From contig NZ_MNAH01000015.1 of NCBI RefSeq assembly GCF_001976065.1, positions 1-64,000 of the forward strand: DNA of 64,000 bases, in the 5' to 3' direction. The DNA is from Pseudomonas putida (GTDB taxonomy: Bacteria > Pseudomonadota > Gammaproteobacteria > Pseudomonadales > Pseudomonadaceae). Each line of letters begins with the position of its first letter. Position 1 is the first letter of the stretch. Of this stretch, positions 8,898 through 17,205 are shown in pieces. A program made the position numbers and the translations under genes. The notes below the pieces were generated by a model that was given only the letters and a program-made list of their open reading frames with translations, searched no databases and was not told the origin of the DNA.

Positions 8898-9586
8898 GAT
8901 GGATAAGCGCGGATGGAAATGATCCCATGACTGCCTCCCAGCCAATGACGTCCCGTTGCACCAGCCCGAAATCTGTCAGGGCGAGCCCCACCGAACAAGT
9001 GCACCACTCGCGCTTCCTGGAAACCCGCAGTAAAGCGCTCGAGCTGTTCGCCAAGTGTGGCTTCAGCCGGGTAAGCATGCGCGACCTGGCCTCCCATCTG
9101 GGCATCAAGGTCGGCTCCATTTACAACCATATTGATAGCAAGGAAGCACTGCTGTACGAATTGATCGAGGAACTCTACGAACAGTTGCTTCATGGCGCCA
9201 TCCTGGTAAGCCGTCGCAAATCCGCACCCGCCGAACGACTCCACGGCCTGTTTGAGGCGCACCTCCTGCTGCATGAGCGTATGGGGGAGCATTTCCGCCT
9301 GGCGGAATATGATCTCCATTGCCTGAGCCACGAACAGCAAGCCTTGATCCTGACCCTACGTCGGCGCTATGAGGCACACTTGGTGGGAACGATAGAGCAG
9401 CTCACGGGTACAGCGGCGAGCGCCATCCAGCGCGCTACCTTGAGCAGCATTGTTTCCCTGCTAAACCAGCTGCCGGCCTGGATTGGAGAGTCCCAGGCTG
9501 GTAAGGGAGCACGGCGCAAGTTGCTGCATGAGATAGCCATGGGAGCCCTCCACGGTGCATTGCAGGCGACTCATGCATCCGGTTGA
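8894..9586 (+). CDS. TetR/AcrR-family transcriptional regulator
   Basis: A 230-residue protein (219 if ATG 8927 is used). The N-terminal helix-turn-helix is clear in ALELFAKCGFSRVSMRDLASHLGIKVGSIYNHIDSKEALL (given here only to locate it at about residues 48-87), and the C-terminal half is helical, as in TetR ligand domains. The first ATG overlaps the chemoreceptor stop (ATGA), which favours coupling; ATG 8927 gives a more usual N-terminus, so the start is uncertain. It could control the valine/isobutyrate operon upstream, the chemoreceptor, or the divergent cluster beginning at 9.8 kb. No operator was recognised. Confidence 0.85.
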   Translation: MRWISADGNDPMTASQPMTSRCTSPKSVRASPTEQVHHSRFLETRSKALELFAKCGFSRVSMRDLASHLGIKVGSIYNHIDSKEALLYELIEELYEQLLHGAILVSRRKSAPAERLHGLFEAHLLLHERMGEHFRLAEYDLHCLSHEQQALILTLRRRYEAHLVGTIEQLTGTAASAIQRATLSSIVSLLNQLPAWIGESQAGKGARRKLLHEIAMGALHGALQATHASG

Positions 9587-9635
9587 AATCTCGAAAAACC
9601 GATCATCTAACGCGCGTGAGACAGCGCCCCTAAAT

Positions 9636-9705
9636 GCCAACATGTACATTCGGCTGTAGCTCGTTGAGGCAGTCCCTTCCACCGGCTGCACGTTAACATG
9701 TTGGC
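9636..9705. repeat. Long-spaced inverted repeat
   Basis: GCCAACATGT (9636-9645) and its exact complement ACATGTTGGC (9696-9705) are separated by 50 bases that contain a smaller CGGCTG/CAGCCG-like pairing. It lies after the TetR stop, between convergent genes, and could act as a bidirectional terminator or a structured RNA. There is no T-run. Confidence 0.4.
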
Positions 9706-9755
9706 GGGTTAAATCAGCGCCTGACCCCAGCGGAAGCCTCCCTCATTAGTCGAAA

Positions 9756-9844
9756 CCTGTGAGGGCAAGCTTGCTTGCGCAAGCGGTGGGTGACTCGACA
9801 GGGATGTTGAAGCTTCTGGCTTCTTCGCGGGCAGGCTCGCACAG
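9756..9844. repeat. REP-like inverted pair (REPIN)
   Basis: CCTGTGAGGGCAAGCTTGCTTGCGC and the inverted GCGGGCAGGCTCGCACAG flank about 45 bases, the arrangement of paired REP sequences in Pseudomonas. It sits between the convergent ends of the TetR gene and the next acyl-CoA dehydrogenase. Confidence 0.65.
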
Positions 9845-9857
9845 CAGCACAAAGCGA

Positions 9858-11000
9858 CTACGCCACCTGCATCAACTTCGCATACACCTGCAAATGGTGG
9901 TCGTCATCGCCAAACTGACGGGCAACCATCAACAGGTGCTTGGCATGGTGCGACTGCATGTATTCCCAAGTCAGGCCGATGCCGCCGTGCAACTGGATGC
10001 CCTGGTCGGCGACAAAGCGGCTGGCGCGGCTGACGATGAACTTGGCTGCGGACAGGACCCGGCTGCGCTCGTCACTGTCGGCCTGATCGGCGACGCAGGC
10101 GGCGTACAGGGTCATTGAAGTGGCCTGGTCCAGCTCGATTCGCATATCGACCATGCGGTGCTGCAATGCCTGGAACTTGCCGATCGGCTGGCCGAACTGC
10201 TGGCGGGTCTTCAAGTAATCGAGCGTCAACGCACAGGCTACCTCCATGCTGCCAACGGCCTCCGCGCATTGGGCTGCGATGCTGCGGCCCTGCTGGTAAC
10301 GCAAAGCCGGCAAGGCCTGGCCCGGTTCGCCAAGGAGCGCGTCGCTGTCGACGAACACATCTTCGAGAAACAGATCGCAAGCCTTGCGCCCATCCACGGT
10401 GTCGAAGACGCGCCGATGCACGCCGCGAGCTTGCGGGTCGAGCAGGAACAGGCTGATGCCGTTCTCATCGCGCACGTTATCGCTGGTGCGTGCCGAAACC
10501 ACGATCAACCCGGCGCTTTGCCCACCGACAATCACGGACTTGCGGCCGTTGAGTTTCCAGCCACCGGTTACCGGCTCGGCGAAGGTCTGCACGTCACGCA
10601 ATTGGTAATGACTCTGCGGCTCATCGACCGCCACCGCCAGTTGCAGGCTGGCGCTGGCGACTTGCGGCAACAGTCTGTCTTTCTGCGCTTCGCTGCCCAA
10701 CTGGGCGATCAGGCCACCGGCAAAAATCACCGAATGCAAGTAAGGCTCAAGGCAAAGCCCGCGACCCAGCTCGGTCATGATCAGCATGTTCTCTATGCCA
10801 GTACCCGCATAGCCGCCATACGCCTCGTCAAAAGGCACGGCGCACAACCCCAGTTCGCCCAACTGCTGCATGAACGACGCGCTGAAGCCGTGGGTGCTTT
10901 GGCGATACTGTTCACGATGCTCGAAACCGTAAACATCGCGCACCAGGCGCGCGGCGGTTTCCTGCAGCATCAGTTGCTCTTCTGTCAGTTTGAAATCCAT
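9858..11000 (-). CDS. Acyl-CoA dehydrogenase family, probable non-catalytic beta-type subunit
   Basis: A 380-residue acyl-CoA dehydrogenase fold protein (MDFKLTEEQLMLQETAARLV). It lacks the C-terminal EGTSE-type catalytic glutamate; the corresponding end reads GIGLTWEYMQSHHAKHLL. The middle FAD loop is also unusual (AVAVDEPQSHYQL rather than TEPGAGSD). This pattern matches the degenerate partner subunits of alpha2beta2 dehydrogenases known from steroid side-chain degradation (FadE29/ChsE2 style). It lies 13 bp after a typical catalytic dehydrogenase gene, so the two are likely one enzyme. It would close the ALDH-ADH-ACAD-ACAD transcription unit. That it pairs with its neighbour is inference from family and spacing. 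Confidence 0.8.
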   Translation of the reverse strand: MDFKLTEEQLMLQETAARLVRDVYGFEHREQYRQSTHGFSASFMQQLGELGLCAVPFDEAYGGYAGTGIENMLIMTELGRGLCLEPYLHSVIFAGGLIAQLGSEAQKDRLLPQVASASLQLAVAVDEPQSHYQLRDVQTFAEPVTGGWKLNGRKSVIVGGQSAGLIVVSARTSDNVRDENGISLFLLDPQARGVHRRVFDTVDGRKACDLFLEDVFVDSDALLGEPGQALPALRYQQGRSIAAQCAEAVGSMEVACALTLDYLKTRQQFGQPIGKFQALQHRMVDMRIELDQATSMTLYAACVADQADSDERSRVLSAAKFIVSRASRFVADQGIQLHGGIGLTWEYMQSHHAKHLLMVARQFGDDDHHLQVYAKLMQVA

Positions 11001-11013
11001 GATCGGGTGCGCC

Positions 11014-12207
11014 TTAGAGTTCGAGGATCATTTTCGCGATGATGTTTTTCTGGATTTCGTTGGCCCCGCCATAGATCGAGGCCTTGCGCGCATCCAGATA
11101 CTGATAGGTGGCCGCGCTGCTGTAGTCCGTGTACAGCAACGGCTCACTGCCGTAATCCAGTTCATCCTGAATGAACGGCATGGCATACGGGCCCACGGCT
11201 TTGCTAATCAACCAGGTGATCGCCTGCCGGATCTCGGTACCCTTGATCTTCAGGAACGAGCTCTCCGCGCCAGGGACTCCACCATCGCGAACCGCTGCCA
11301 AAGTACGCAGGCTGCTCATTTCAGCGGCCATCAACTGCATCTCGACTTCGGCGATTTGTGCCCGAAACAGCGGGTCGTCTATCAATGACCGGCCATCGCG
11401 CCGTTCTTCACTGGCGATGTGTTTCAGACGGTTGAGCAGCGCTTTGTTGTGCGCAATTCCGCCAATGCTTGTGCGTTCATGAGTCAGCAAATACTTGGCA
11501 CAGGTCCAGCCCTGATTTTCCTCGCCGACCAGATTGGCCACCGGTACCCGAACGTTGTCGAAGAACACTTCGTTGACTTCATGCTCGCCGTCGAGGGTGA
11601 TGATTGGTCGTACAGTGATGCCCGGTGTCTTCATGTCGAGCAGCAGGAAGGAAATGCCCCGCTGCTGGCGAGCCTCCGGGTCGGTGCGTACCAGGCAGAA
11701 CATCCAGTCGGCATAGTGCGCCAGGGTGGTCCAGGTTTTCTGGCCGTTGACCACGTAGTGATCGTCCTCGCGTACGGCACGGGTTTTCAATGACGACAGA
11801 TCGGAGCCCGCACCCGGTTCGGAGTAACCCTGGCACCACCAGTCATCGCAGCTGAGTATGCGCGGCAGAAACCGAGCCTTCTGCTGCGCCGTACCGAACT
11901 TGATGATGACCGGGGCCACCATCTTCAGGCCGAACGACACAACCTTGGGAGCGCCGGCCGCGAAGCACTCTTCGTCGAAGATATGCTTCTGCACGTCCGA
12001 CCAGCCCGTGCCACCGAACTCGACGGGCCAGCCTGGAGCCAGCCAGCCCCGGCGGTTCAGCGTCCGCATCCACTGCACTTGATGCTCTTTGCTCAAGCGC
12101 TTGCCTTGGGATATCCGCTCGGCGAACTCGGTCGGCAGGTGGTCGCGCAGGAACGCCCGGACGTCCTCGCGAAAGACGCGTTCGTCCGCTGTGAAATCAA
12201 TGTCCAT
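11014..12207 (-). CDS. Acyl-CoA dehydrogenase, probable catalytic alpha-type subunit
   Basis: A 397-residue FAD enzyme. The FAD/substrate loop CQGYSEPGAGSDLSSLKT, LNGQKTW-like VNGQKTWTTLAHYADW, the RTSIGGIAHNK segment and the C-terminal IYGGANEIQKNIIAK with catalytic-type glutamate resemble the ACAD family used on bulky CoA thioesters. The start is placed at 12207 because GGAG sits 7 bases upstream and homology begins there; the frame continues 11 codons further without support. It precedes the degenerate dehydrogenase by 13 bp on the same strand, suggesting a heteromeric enzyme. Confidence 0.87.
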   Translation of the reverse strand: MDIDFTADERVFREDVRAFLRDHLPTEFAERISQGKRLSKEHQVQWMRTLNRRGWLAPGWPVEFGGTGWSDVQKHIFDEECFAAGAPKVVSFGLKMVAPVIIKFGTAQQKARFLPRILSCDDWWCQGYSEPGAGSDLSSLKTRAVREDDHYVVNGQKTWTTLAHYADWMFCLVRTDPEARQQRGISFLLLDMKTPGITVRPIITLDGEHEVNEVFFDNVRVPVANLVGEENQGWTCAKYLLTHERTSIGGIAHNKALLNRLKHIASEERRDGRSLIDDPLFRAQIAEVEMQLMAAEMSSLRTLAAVRDGGVPGAESSFLKIKGTEIRQAITWLISKAVGPYAMPFIQDELDYGSEPLLYTDYSSAATYQYLDARKASIYGGANEIQKNIIAKMILEL

Positions 12208-12260
12208 CCATCCACTCCAAAAAAACCTTTGCTCAGGCACTTATCCGAATGCTGCAAAAA

Positions 12261-12292
12261 CCTGTGGAGTCGGGCTTGCCCGCGTCCACAGG
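12261..12292. repeat. Single REP palindrome
   Basis: CCTGTGGAGTCGGGC TTG CCCGCGTCCACAGG forms an imperfect hairpin in the 107-bp gap between the alcohol dehydrogenase and acyl-CoA dehydrogenase genes. It could serve as an mRNA-stabilising hairpin inside the operon. Confidence 0.65.
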
Positions 12293-12314
12293 GATCAGAG
12301 GCTATTCAAGGATT

Positions 12315-13400
12315 TCACTCGTCGAAAATGATCACCGAGCGAGCCAACTCACCACGGCGCAACTCATCGAACGCATCGTTGATCTGCTCCAGCTTGATGC
12401 GCTGGGAAATCATTTCGTCGAGCTTGAGCTTGCCGGCCATGTAGAAATCCACCAGGCGCGGCATGTCCACCGGGAAGCGGTTCGACCCCATCAACGAGCC
12501 CTGGATGCGGCGTTCGTGCAGCAGTTGCAGCGGGTCCAGTTCGATTTTCAGACCGGGCTTGAGCATGCCGATCACGGTGGCGGTACCGCCGCGCGCCAGC
12601 ATGGCGAATGCTTGTTCGGCGGTTTGCTTGAGGCCGATGCATTCGAAAGCGTGGTGCACGCCGCCCCGGGTCAGCTCCATCACTTGCTTGGCCGCATCGC
12701 CGTTCTTGCCATTGATCAGGTCGGTGGCGCCGAACTGCTTGGCCAACTCCAGTTTGGAGTCGAGCATGTCGATGGCGATGATCCGCCCGGCCCCGGCCAG
12801 TGCCGCGCCGTTGATGGCTGCCAGACCGATACCGCCACAACCGATCACGGCCACAGTTTCACCCGGACGCACCTTGGCAGTGTTGAATACAGCACCAGTG
12901 CCGGTGGTGACGGCACAACCGAGCAGCGCGGCCCGGTCCAGTGGCATGTCACGACGAATCGCGACACAGGCGTTTTCATGCACCAGCATCTGCTCGGCGA
13001 ATCCTGACAGGTTGACGAACTGAGGGATTGGCTTTTGCACGTAGGTCAAGCGTGATTCTTCGTCCTTGCCACGCTTGGTTTCCGGCGACACGCAGCGCGC
13101 CAAGTGGCCGGTCACACAGTGATCGCAGTGGCCGCAAAACACAGTCAGGCAAGTGACTACGTGATCGCCCGGCTTGACCGAACGCACTTCGGAACCGACC
13201 TGTTCAACCACGCCGGCGGCCTCATGACCCAATACCAACGGCCCCGGATACGGGAACGAGCCATCAATCACATGCAAATCCGAATGGCAGACACCGACCG
13301 CTTTGGTACGGATCAGCACTTCACGCGGCCCCGGTTTGCTGATGCCCACTTCTTCAATGACCAGCGGGGCTCCAACCTGGTGGAATACAGCAGCTTTCAT
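12315..13400 (-). CDS. Zinc-dependent alcohol dehydrogenase (class III-like MDR)
   Basis: A 361-residue medium-chain dehydrogenase. It shows GVCHSDLHVIDG (catalytic zinc cysteine), GHEAAGVVEQVG, a four-cysteine structural zinc site in CLTVFCGHCDHCVTGHLARC, and the cofactor motif VIGCGGIGLAAING followed by DMLDSKLELAKQFG with an Asp that favours NAD. The start at 13400 (MKAAVFHQ) follows a purine-rich GAGAGAA. It is 28 bp after the aldehyde dehydrogenase gene, so the pair would convert an alcohol to an acid in two steps. FrmA at 45 kb is a relative, but this copy belongs to the catabolic cluster. The substrate is unknown; members of this group take benzyl, coniferyl, geranyl or longer alcohols. 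Confidence 0.9.
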   Translation of the reverse strand: MKAAVFHQVGAPLVIEEVGISKPGPREVLIRTKAVGVCHSDLHVIDGSFPYPGPLVLGHEAAGVVEQVGSEVRSVKPGDHVVTCLTVFCGHCDHCVTGHLARCVSPETKRGKDEESRLTYVQKPIPQFVNLSGFAEQMLVHENACVAIRRDMPLDRAALLGCAVTTGTGAVFNTAKVRPGETVAVIGCGGIGLAAINGAALAGAGRIIAIDMLDSKLELAKQFGATDLINGKNGDAAKQVMELTRGGVHHAFECIGLKQTAEQAFAMLARGGTATVIGMLKPGLKIELDPLQLLHERRIQGSLMGSNRFPVDMPRLVDFYMAGKLKLDEMISQRIKLEQINDAFDELRRGELARSVIIFDE

Positions 13401-13428
13401 GGCAGTTCTCTCAAGAATGAAATGGGGT

Positions 13429-14781
13429 TCAGGCCGGGTTCGGTGCGGTACGCAGCACGGCTTTGGCATGGCTGAAGGTGCGGAAACCGTCGATGCCGTG
13501 ATAAGCACCCATGCCGCTCTGACCGACGCCGCCGAACGGCAGGCCTTCGGTACTGGCATGGCTCAACACGCCATTGAGGGTCACGCCACCGGAACAGGTG
13601 CGGCTCAGCACATGCGCTTCCTCGGCGGCATCGTTGCCGAAGTAATACAGGGCCAACGGACGCGGGCGCGCATTGATCCGGGCGATCACTTCGGTGATGG
13701 AGTCGTAGGGTTTGATCGGCAGCAGCGGGCCGAAGATTTCGTCCTGCATCACTTGCAGGTCGTCTCCCGGGTCGCGCAACAGCGTCGGCACAATCTTGTT
13801 GCGCGTCCCCTCGTTAAAGTCTTCCGCGGCCGCGTTCAGTTCGATCAGCTCGACACCGGCGTCGCGCGCTTCACTGAGGTAGCCCAGCAAACGCTCGTAA
13901 TGGCGGCTGTTGATGATCGAGGTGTATTCGGGGTTGTCCTTGAGCGTCGGCAAGAACCCGGCAACCACTGCTTTGGCAATGGCAATGAAGGTATCGACCG
14001 ATTCCCTTGGCACAAACACGTAATCCGGCGCGACGCACAGCTGCCCGGCGTTGAGCAGCTTGCCGATGACGGTCTTGGCCACCGCGTCCTTGAAATCCGC
14101 AGTACGGGAAATGATGGTAGGCGACTTGCCGCCCAGTTCCAGGGTCACCGGGACCAGGTTTTGCGCCGCCGCGCGCAGAACGTGTTTGCCGATGCTGGTA
14201 GCCCCAGTGAACAACAGATGGTCAAACGGCTGACCGCAGAACGCCTGGCCAACATCCGCACCGCCCAGCACCACCGCCACTTCGTCTTCGGCGTAGACCG
14301 AACGGATCAGCCGCGCAATCAGGGCCGAAGTATGCGGGGTGAATTCCGAGGGCTTGATCATCACCCGGTTGCCGGCGGCCAAGGCGCCGGCGAGTCCGCT
14401 GAAGACCATGTAGCCCGGGACGTTCCACGCGGTGACAATGCCCACTACACCCAGGGGCTGATACTGAACCCAGGCTTCACCGGCTCTGGCCTTACGCTTT
14501 TCAGGACGCATCCACTCGGCCACTTCGGCCTGGGTCTGCTTGAGGGTGGCCAGCGGCGACAACACTTCGCTGCCCCTGGAGAATCCAGGGCTGCGATGAC
14601 CGAAGTCAGCTGTCAGGGCGTCGATGATTTCCTGCTCGTGGCGGACCAGTAGACCGATCGCCCGCCCGAGCAGTTCGCAGCGCTGCTCGGCGCTCCAGGG
14701 TTCGCTGCCCAGGAAGGCCGCCCGCTGTATTTCCAGAACCGAACGGATGTCCGTGCTCGTCCAACTCTCGATGGCGCTCAT
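13429..14781 (-). CDS. Aldehyde dehydrogenase, coniferyl-aldehyde/class 3 type
   Basis: A 450-residue NAD(P)-dependent aldehyde dehydrogenase. GIVTAWNVPGYMVF, KPSEFTPHTS, FTGATSIGKHVL, LELGGKSPTII (catalytic Glu region) and the catalytic cysteine in LNAGQLCVAPDYV are present. The overall sequence resembles the short class-3/coniferyl aldehyde dehydrogenase group (CalB-like), which are soluble and lack the long classical N-terminus. ATG 14781 is preferred over the preceding GTG because of the GAGAGG just upstream. It is first in a unit with the alcohol dehydrogenase and the two acyl-CoA dehydrogenases, and a copy of the cluster's 17-bp palindrome lies 94 bp upstream. Confidence 0.9.
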   Translation of the reverse strand: MSAIESWTSTDIRSVLEIQRAAFLGSEPWSAEQRCELLGRAIGLLVRHEQEIIDALTADFGHRSPGFSRGSEVLSPLATLKQTQAEVAEWMRPEKRKARAGEAWVQYQPLGVVGIVTAWNVPGYMVFSGLAGALAAGNRVMIKPSEFTPHTSALIARLIRSVYAEDEVAVVLGGADVGQAFCGQPFDHLLFTGATSIGKHVLRAAAQNLVPVTLELGGKSPTIISRTADFKDAVAKTVIGKLLNAGQLCVAPDYVFVPRESVDTFIAIAKAVVAGFLPTLKDNPEYTSIINSRHYERLLGYLSEARDAGVELIELNAAAEDFNEGTRNKIVPTLLRDPGDDLQVMQDEIFGPLLPIKPYDSITEVIARINARPRPLALYYFGNDAAEEAHVLSRTCSGGVTLNGVLSHASTEGLPFGGVGQSGMGAYHGIDGFRTFSHAKAVLRTAPNPA

Positions 14782-14874
14782 CACTACCTCTCTTGTTGTT
14801 GTCTGGACGCCACCGCGATTGCGCAGCAGTGCGTCGGGTTGGCTGCATGGTTGTCCATCGGTCGCGCCGCGCCG

Positions 14875-14891
14875 CCACCCGGATCAGGTGG
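14875..14891. promoter_or_regulatory. Cluster palindrome, site A (before aldehyde dehydrogenase)
   Basis: CCACCCGGATCAGGTGG lies in the 132-bp gap between the LuxR stop and the aldehyde dehydrogenase start, 94 bp before that start. In gene sense it reads CCACCTGATCCGGGTGG. It matches sites B, D, E, F and G closely. Probable operator of the cluster's LuxR/LAL regulators (inference). Confidence 0.65.
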
Positions 14892-14913
14892 GTGGCGATT
14901 CAAGACGACCGGT

Positions 14914-17070
14914 TCAGGCCAGAATGCCCATCGCCTTGGCGCTGTTGATGGCCTGGGTACGACGGCAGGCGCCGAGCTTGACGTTGATGTTCTTAGCGTG
15001 GCTCTTGACGGTGTTCACCGAAATTAACAGACGATGGCTGACTTCGCGCACCGACATGCCTTCGGCCAGCAGCTTGAGCACCGAGACTTCGCGCGGTGTC
15101 AGGCCGTCCTGGTAATCCGCCACGCCGGCAGGACGCGCCGAGGGAGTTTCATCGCTGTAGCCATCGATTTCACGGGTCTGGTTCCGGGCTTTTTGCAGGC
15201 CAATTGGCTCCTGATAACACACACGGTCGATCTTGCCCCAGTGCATGCGCCGCTCGGCTTCGTGCAACAGTAAATGCGCCTTTTCGCTGTCATCACTGCG
15301 CGAGGCGATCTCGGACAACAGCAGGTAGGCATTGAGCACAAATGGCGCGCAGCAATCGCGGACCTGCAATAGACCCGCTTGCAGGACCTGTTCTGCTTCA
15401 ACCATCCGTCCTTGCTGCACCAGCAACTCGCCCTGCAGGAGCATCAGCCGTCCGAGCAGTGGATAGGGTTGGGTCCGGCTGCCCGTCAGTTGCGCAAGTT
15501 CGGTGCGCAACAGCGATTGCGCCAACCCTGGCTGCCCTTGAAGCATCATCAAGCGCACCCGATCGCTGTTCACCAGCACTTCGGCCTCACGACTGCCCCG
15601 CCGCCGGGCAAGCTCCAGCGAGTGCTCCAACAACACCTGAGCCTCGCTCAGTTCGCCGGATTTCATGGCGATGCGCGCCAACGTGCACTGGCACAACAGC
15701 ACCGATAGCCAGTCCTGGGCCGTCAAATGGCGAAGTGCCGAATGGCAGTGCAGACGCGCCGGCTCGTGCTGCCCACGCAGCGCGTGCAGGGTTCCATACA
15801 GCGCCTGCCAGTTCGCCAACAGACGTTGATTGCGCTGCTGATCGGGCAGCGGGAAAAAATGCCCAAGCCGTTCCAGGCATTCCTCGGCTTCGTCCAGCCG
15901 GCCGCTGAACAGCAGCGCCTTGGCGCACAGGTAAATCAGGCGCGAGCTGCTGTGCAGCAACTGCGGTTCGATGCGTTCGCGCCAGTCCATGAAGCGGTCC
16001 AGGTGCCGTTCGCTCAAGATCCAGCTCAGCCATAACCGCTCCATGTAACTGGCCGCCACTTCCGGCTGATCGGCACTGAGCGCCTGCTCGACTGCATCAT
16101 CGACCTGACCCAGGACGCTGAGCAGTTGGCAGGCACGCAAGCGCAGCCGATTGAGCGGCAGGCCGCTCAATCGGTCTTGCAGCGCCTGCGCCACAGCGGG
16201 CAACAAGCGAAACCAGCCGGGCTGCTGGTCGATCTGGACGAGAAAAGCCTGTTCGTCGAGCAAGCTCTTGAACACCCGGGCGCCCTGCTGTCCTTCCCAG
16301 AGTTGCTCGCAAAGGTCGGCGCTGGCCTTGGACAAGTGGGCCAGCCCGTAGAGAATCTCGCGCTGTTCGTCGTTAAGGCGCGCACACAGTTCACGCTCAA
16401 GGTACGGACCGAGCAAGGCCGAGGGCAGCAGACGAACTCCCGCACACCACCCAGCCGTTTGATGCCACAGTTCTTCCTTGGCGGCGGTATCAGCGGTCGG
16501 CATGAGCAAACTGACCAGCGATTCGAATTCATCAGGTTGCAGGGCCAGTTGCCGGGAGTCCAGCTCCAGCAATTCGCCGCTGAGCATCAGTTGCGGGAGG
16601 TTCCATTCAGGGCGTTGGCGGCAGGTGACCAGGATTTGCAAGTTTGGGTTTTGCAGGGACAGGAGCTGGTCGAACCAGTGGTTCAGATCCGTTGGCATTT
16701 GCGACGGCAGATCATCGAAGACCAATCGAAGTGGCACGACCGCTGAGGCATTATTGCCTGAAAGGGACTCTTCGCTGGCCAGCCAGCTGCTACAGGAGTC
16801 AGCGAGCCCTTGCAGGAGCTGGCTGGCCAGCGAAGGCGATGGATCAGCCGCCACCCACCCCAGGGCATCAGCCAGCATCAAGCCCAAGGACTCCAACGTC
16901 TGCGCTCGCCCGCCAAGACTTACCCAGACCACCCGCCCCGGCTCAGCCTCTACCCGCAAGTACTCGCGCAACAACGCTGTTTTTCCATAACCGGCAGGCG
17001 CGCAAAGCAGCTGCAACCGGCGCTGCTCGCGCTTGAGTTCGTCGCACAAATGCGGCCGTGGCACAAACAT
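14914..17070 (-). CDS. LuxR-family LAL regulator (MalT/AlkS-like ATPase)
   Basis: A 718-residue transcriptional activator. An N-terminal P-loop ATPase has Walker A APAGYGKT (residues 24-31) and Walker B LRLVFDDLP. A long TPR-like helical middle follows, and a C-terminal LuxR helix-turn-helix (LTPREVSVLKLLAEGMSVREV, then INVKLGACRRT) fills the last 65 residues. Family members act as inducer-responsive oligomeric activators (MalT, AlkS). The start at 17070 follows GAGGT with a 6-base spacing; a GTG at 17205 would extend it by 45 poor residues. It sits among the catabolic genes and has its own palindrome upstream. Oddity: residues about 79-101 are encoded by a REP-type inverted repeat that seems to be an in-frame insertion between the two Walker motifs. 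Confidence 0.9.
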   Translation of the reverse strand: MFVPRPHLCDELKREQRRLQLLCAPAGYGKTALLREYLRVEAEPGRVVWVSLGGRAQTLESLGLMLADALGWVAADPSPSLASQLLQGLADSCSSWLASEESLSGNNASAVVPLRLVFDDLPSQMPTDLNHWFDQLLSLQNPNLQILVTCRQRPEWNLPQLMLSGELLELDSRQLALQPDEFESLVSLLMPTADTAAKEELWHQTAGWCAGVRLLPSALLGPYLERELCARLNDEQREILYGLAHLSKASADLCEQLWEGQQGARVFKSLLDEQAFLVQIDQQPGWFRLLPAVAQALQDRLSGLPLNRLRLRACQLLSVLGQVDDAVEQALSADQPEVAASYMERLWLSWILSERHLDRFMDWRERIEPQLLHSSSRLIYLCAKALLFSGRLDEAEECLERLGHFFPLPDQQRNQRLLANWQALYGTLHALRGQHEPARLHCHSALRHLTAQDWLSVLLCQCTLARIAMKSGELSEAQVLLEHSLELARRRGSREAEVLVNSDRVRLMMLQGQPGLAQSLLRTELAQLTGSRTQPYPLLGRLMLLQGELLVQQGRMVEAEQVLQAGLLQVRDCCAPFVLNAYLLLSEIASRSDDSEKAHLLLHEAERRMHWGKIDRVCYQEPIGLQKARNQTREIDGYSDETPSARPAGVADYQDGLTPREVSVLKLLAEGMSVREVSHRLLISVNTVKSHAKNINVKLGACRRTQAINSAKAMGILA
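16770..16835. repeat. REP-type inverted repeat inside the LuxR coding sequence
   Basis: CTTCGCTGGCCAGCCAGCT (from 16770) and its complement AGCTGGCTGGCCAGCGAAG (to 16835) pair perfectly over 19 bp, with a further near-match toward an ACAGG/TGCAGG inner end. This is the same style as the intergenic REPs here (compare TAGTCGCTGGCTTGCCAGCGA at 31003). It is translated in frame as SLASQLLQ...SSWLASEESL. Confidence 0.75.
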
Positions 17071-17128
17071 GGCGGACCTCGCTGATGGTGTGAGGTTGCC
17101 ATCATTGGACGAGAAAACTGTTTGCGCG

Positions 17129-17145
17129 CCACCCACATCAGGTGG
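17129..17145. promoter_or_regulatory. Cluster palindrome, site B (before LuxR gene 1)
   Basis: CCACCCACATCAGGTGG lies 59 bp upstream of the LuxR start at 17070, in the gap after the DUF1329 gene. Gene-sense form CCACCTGATGTGGGTGG. Suggests autoregulation or cross-regulation. Confidence 0.65.
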
Positions 17146-17205
17146 GGGCTGTCGGAATGCACAACGCCCTGCGAACAGGGCGTTGGTTCCAGCGAGGTTG
17201 AACAC

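Noticed and set aside
9605..9714. Possible integron attC-like site (ATCTAAC ... GTTAAAT)
   Set aside because: The outer 7-mers fit the RYYYAAC/GTTRRRY pattern, but pairing between arms is poor, about 24 bases are unmatched on one side, and there is no integrase or cassette nearby.
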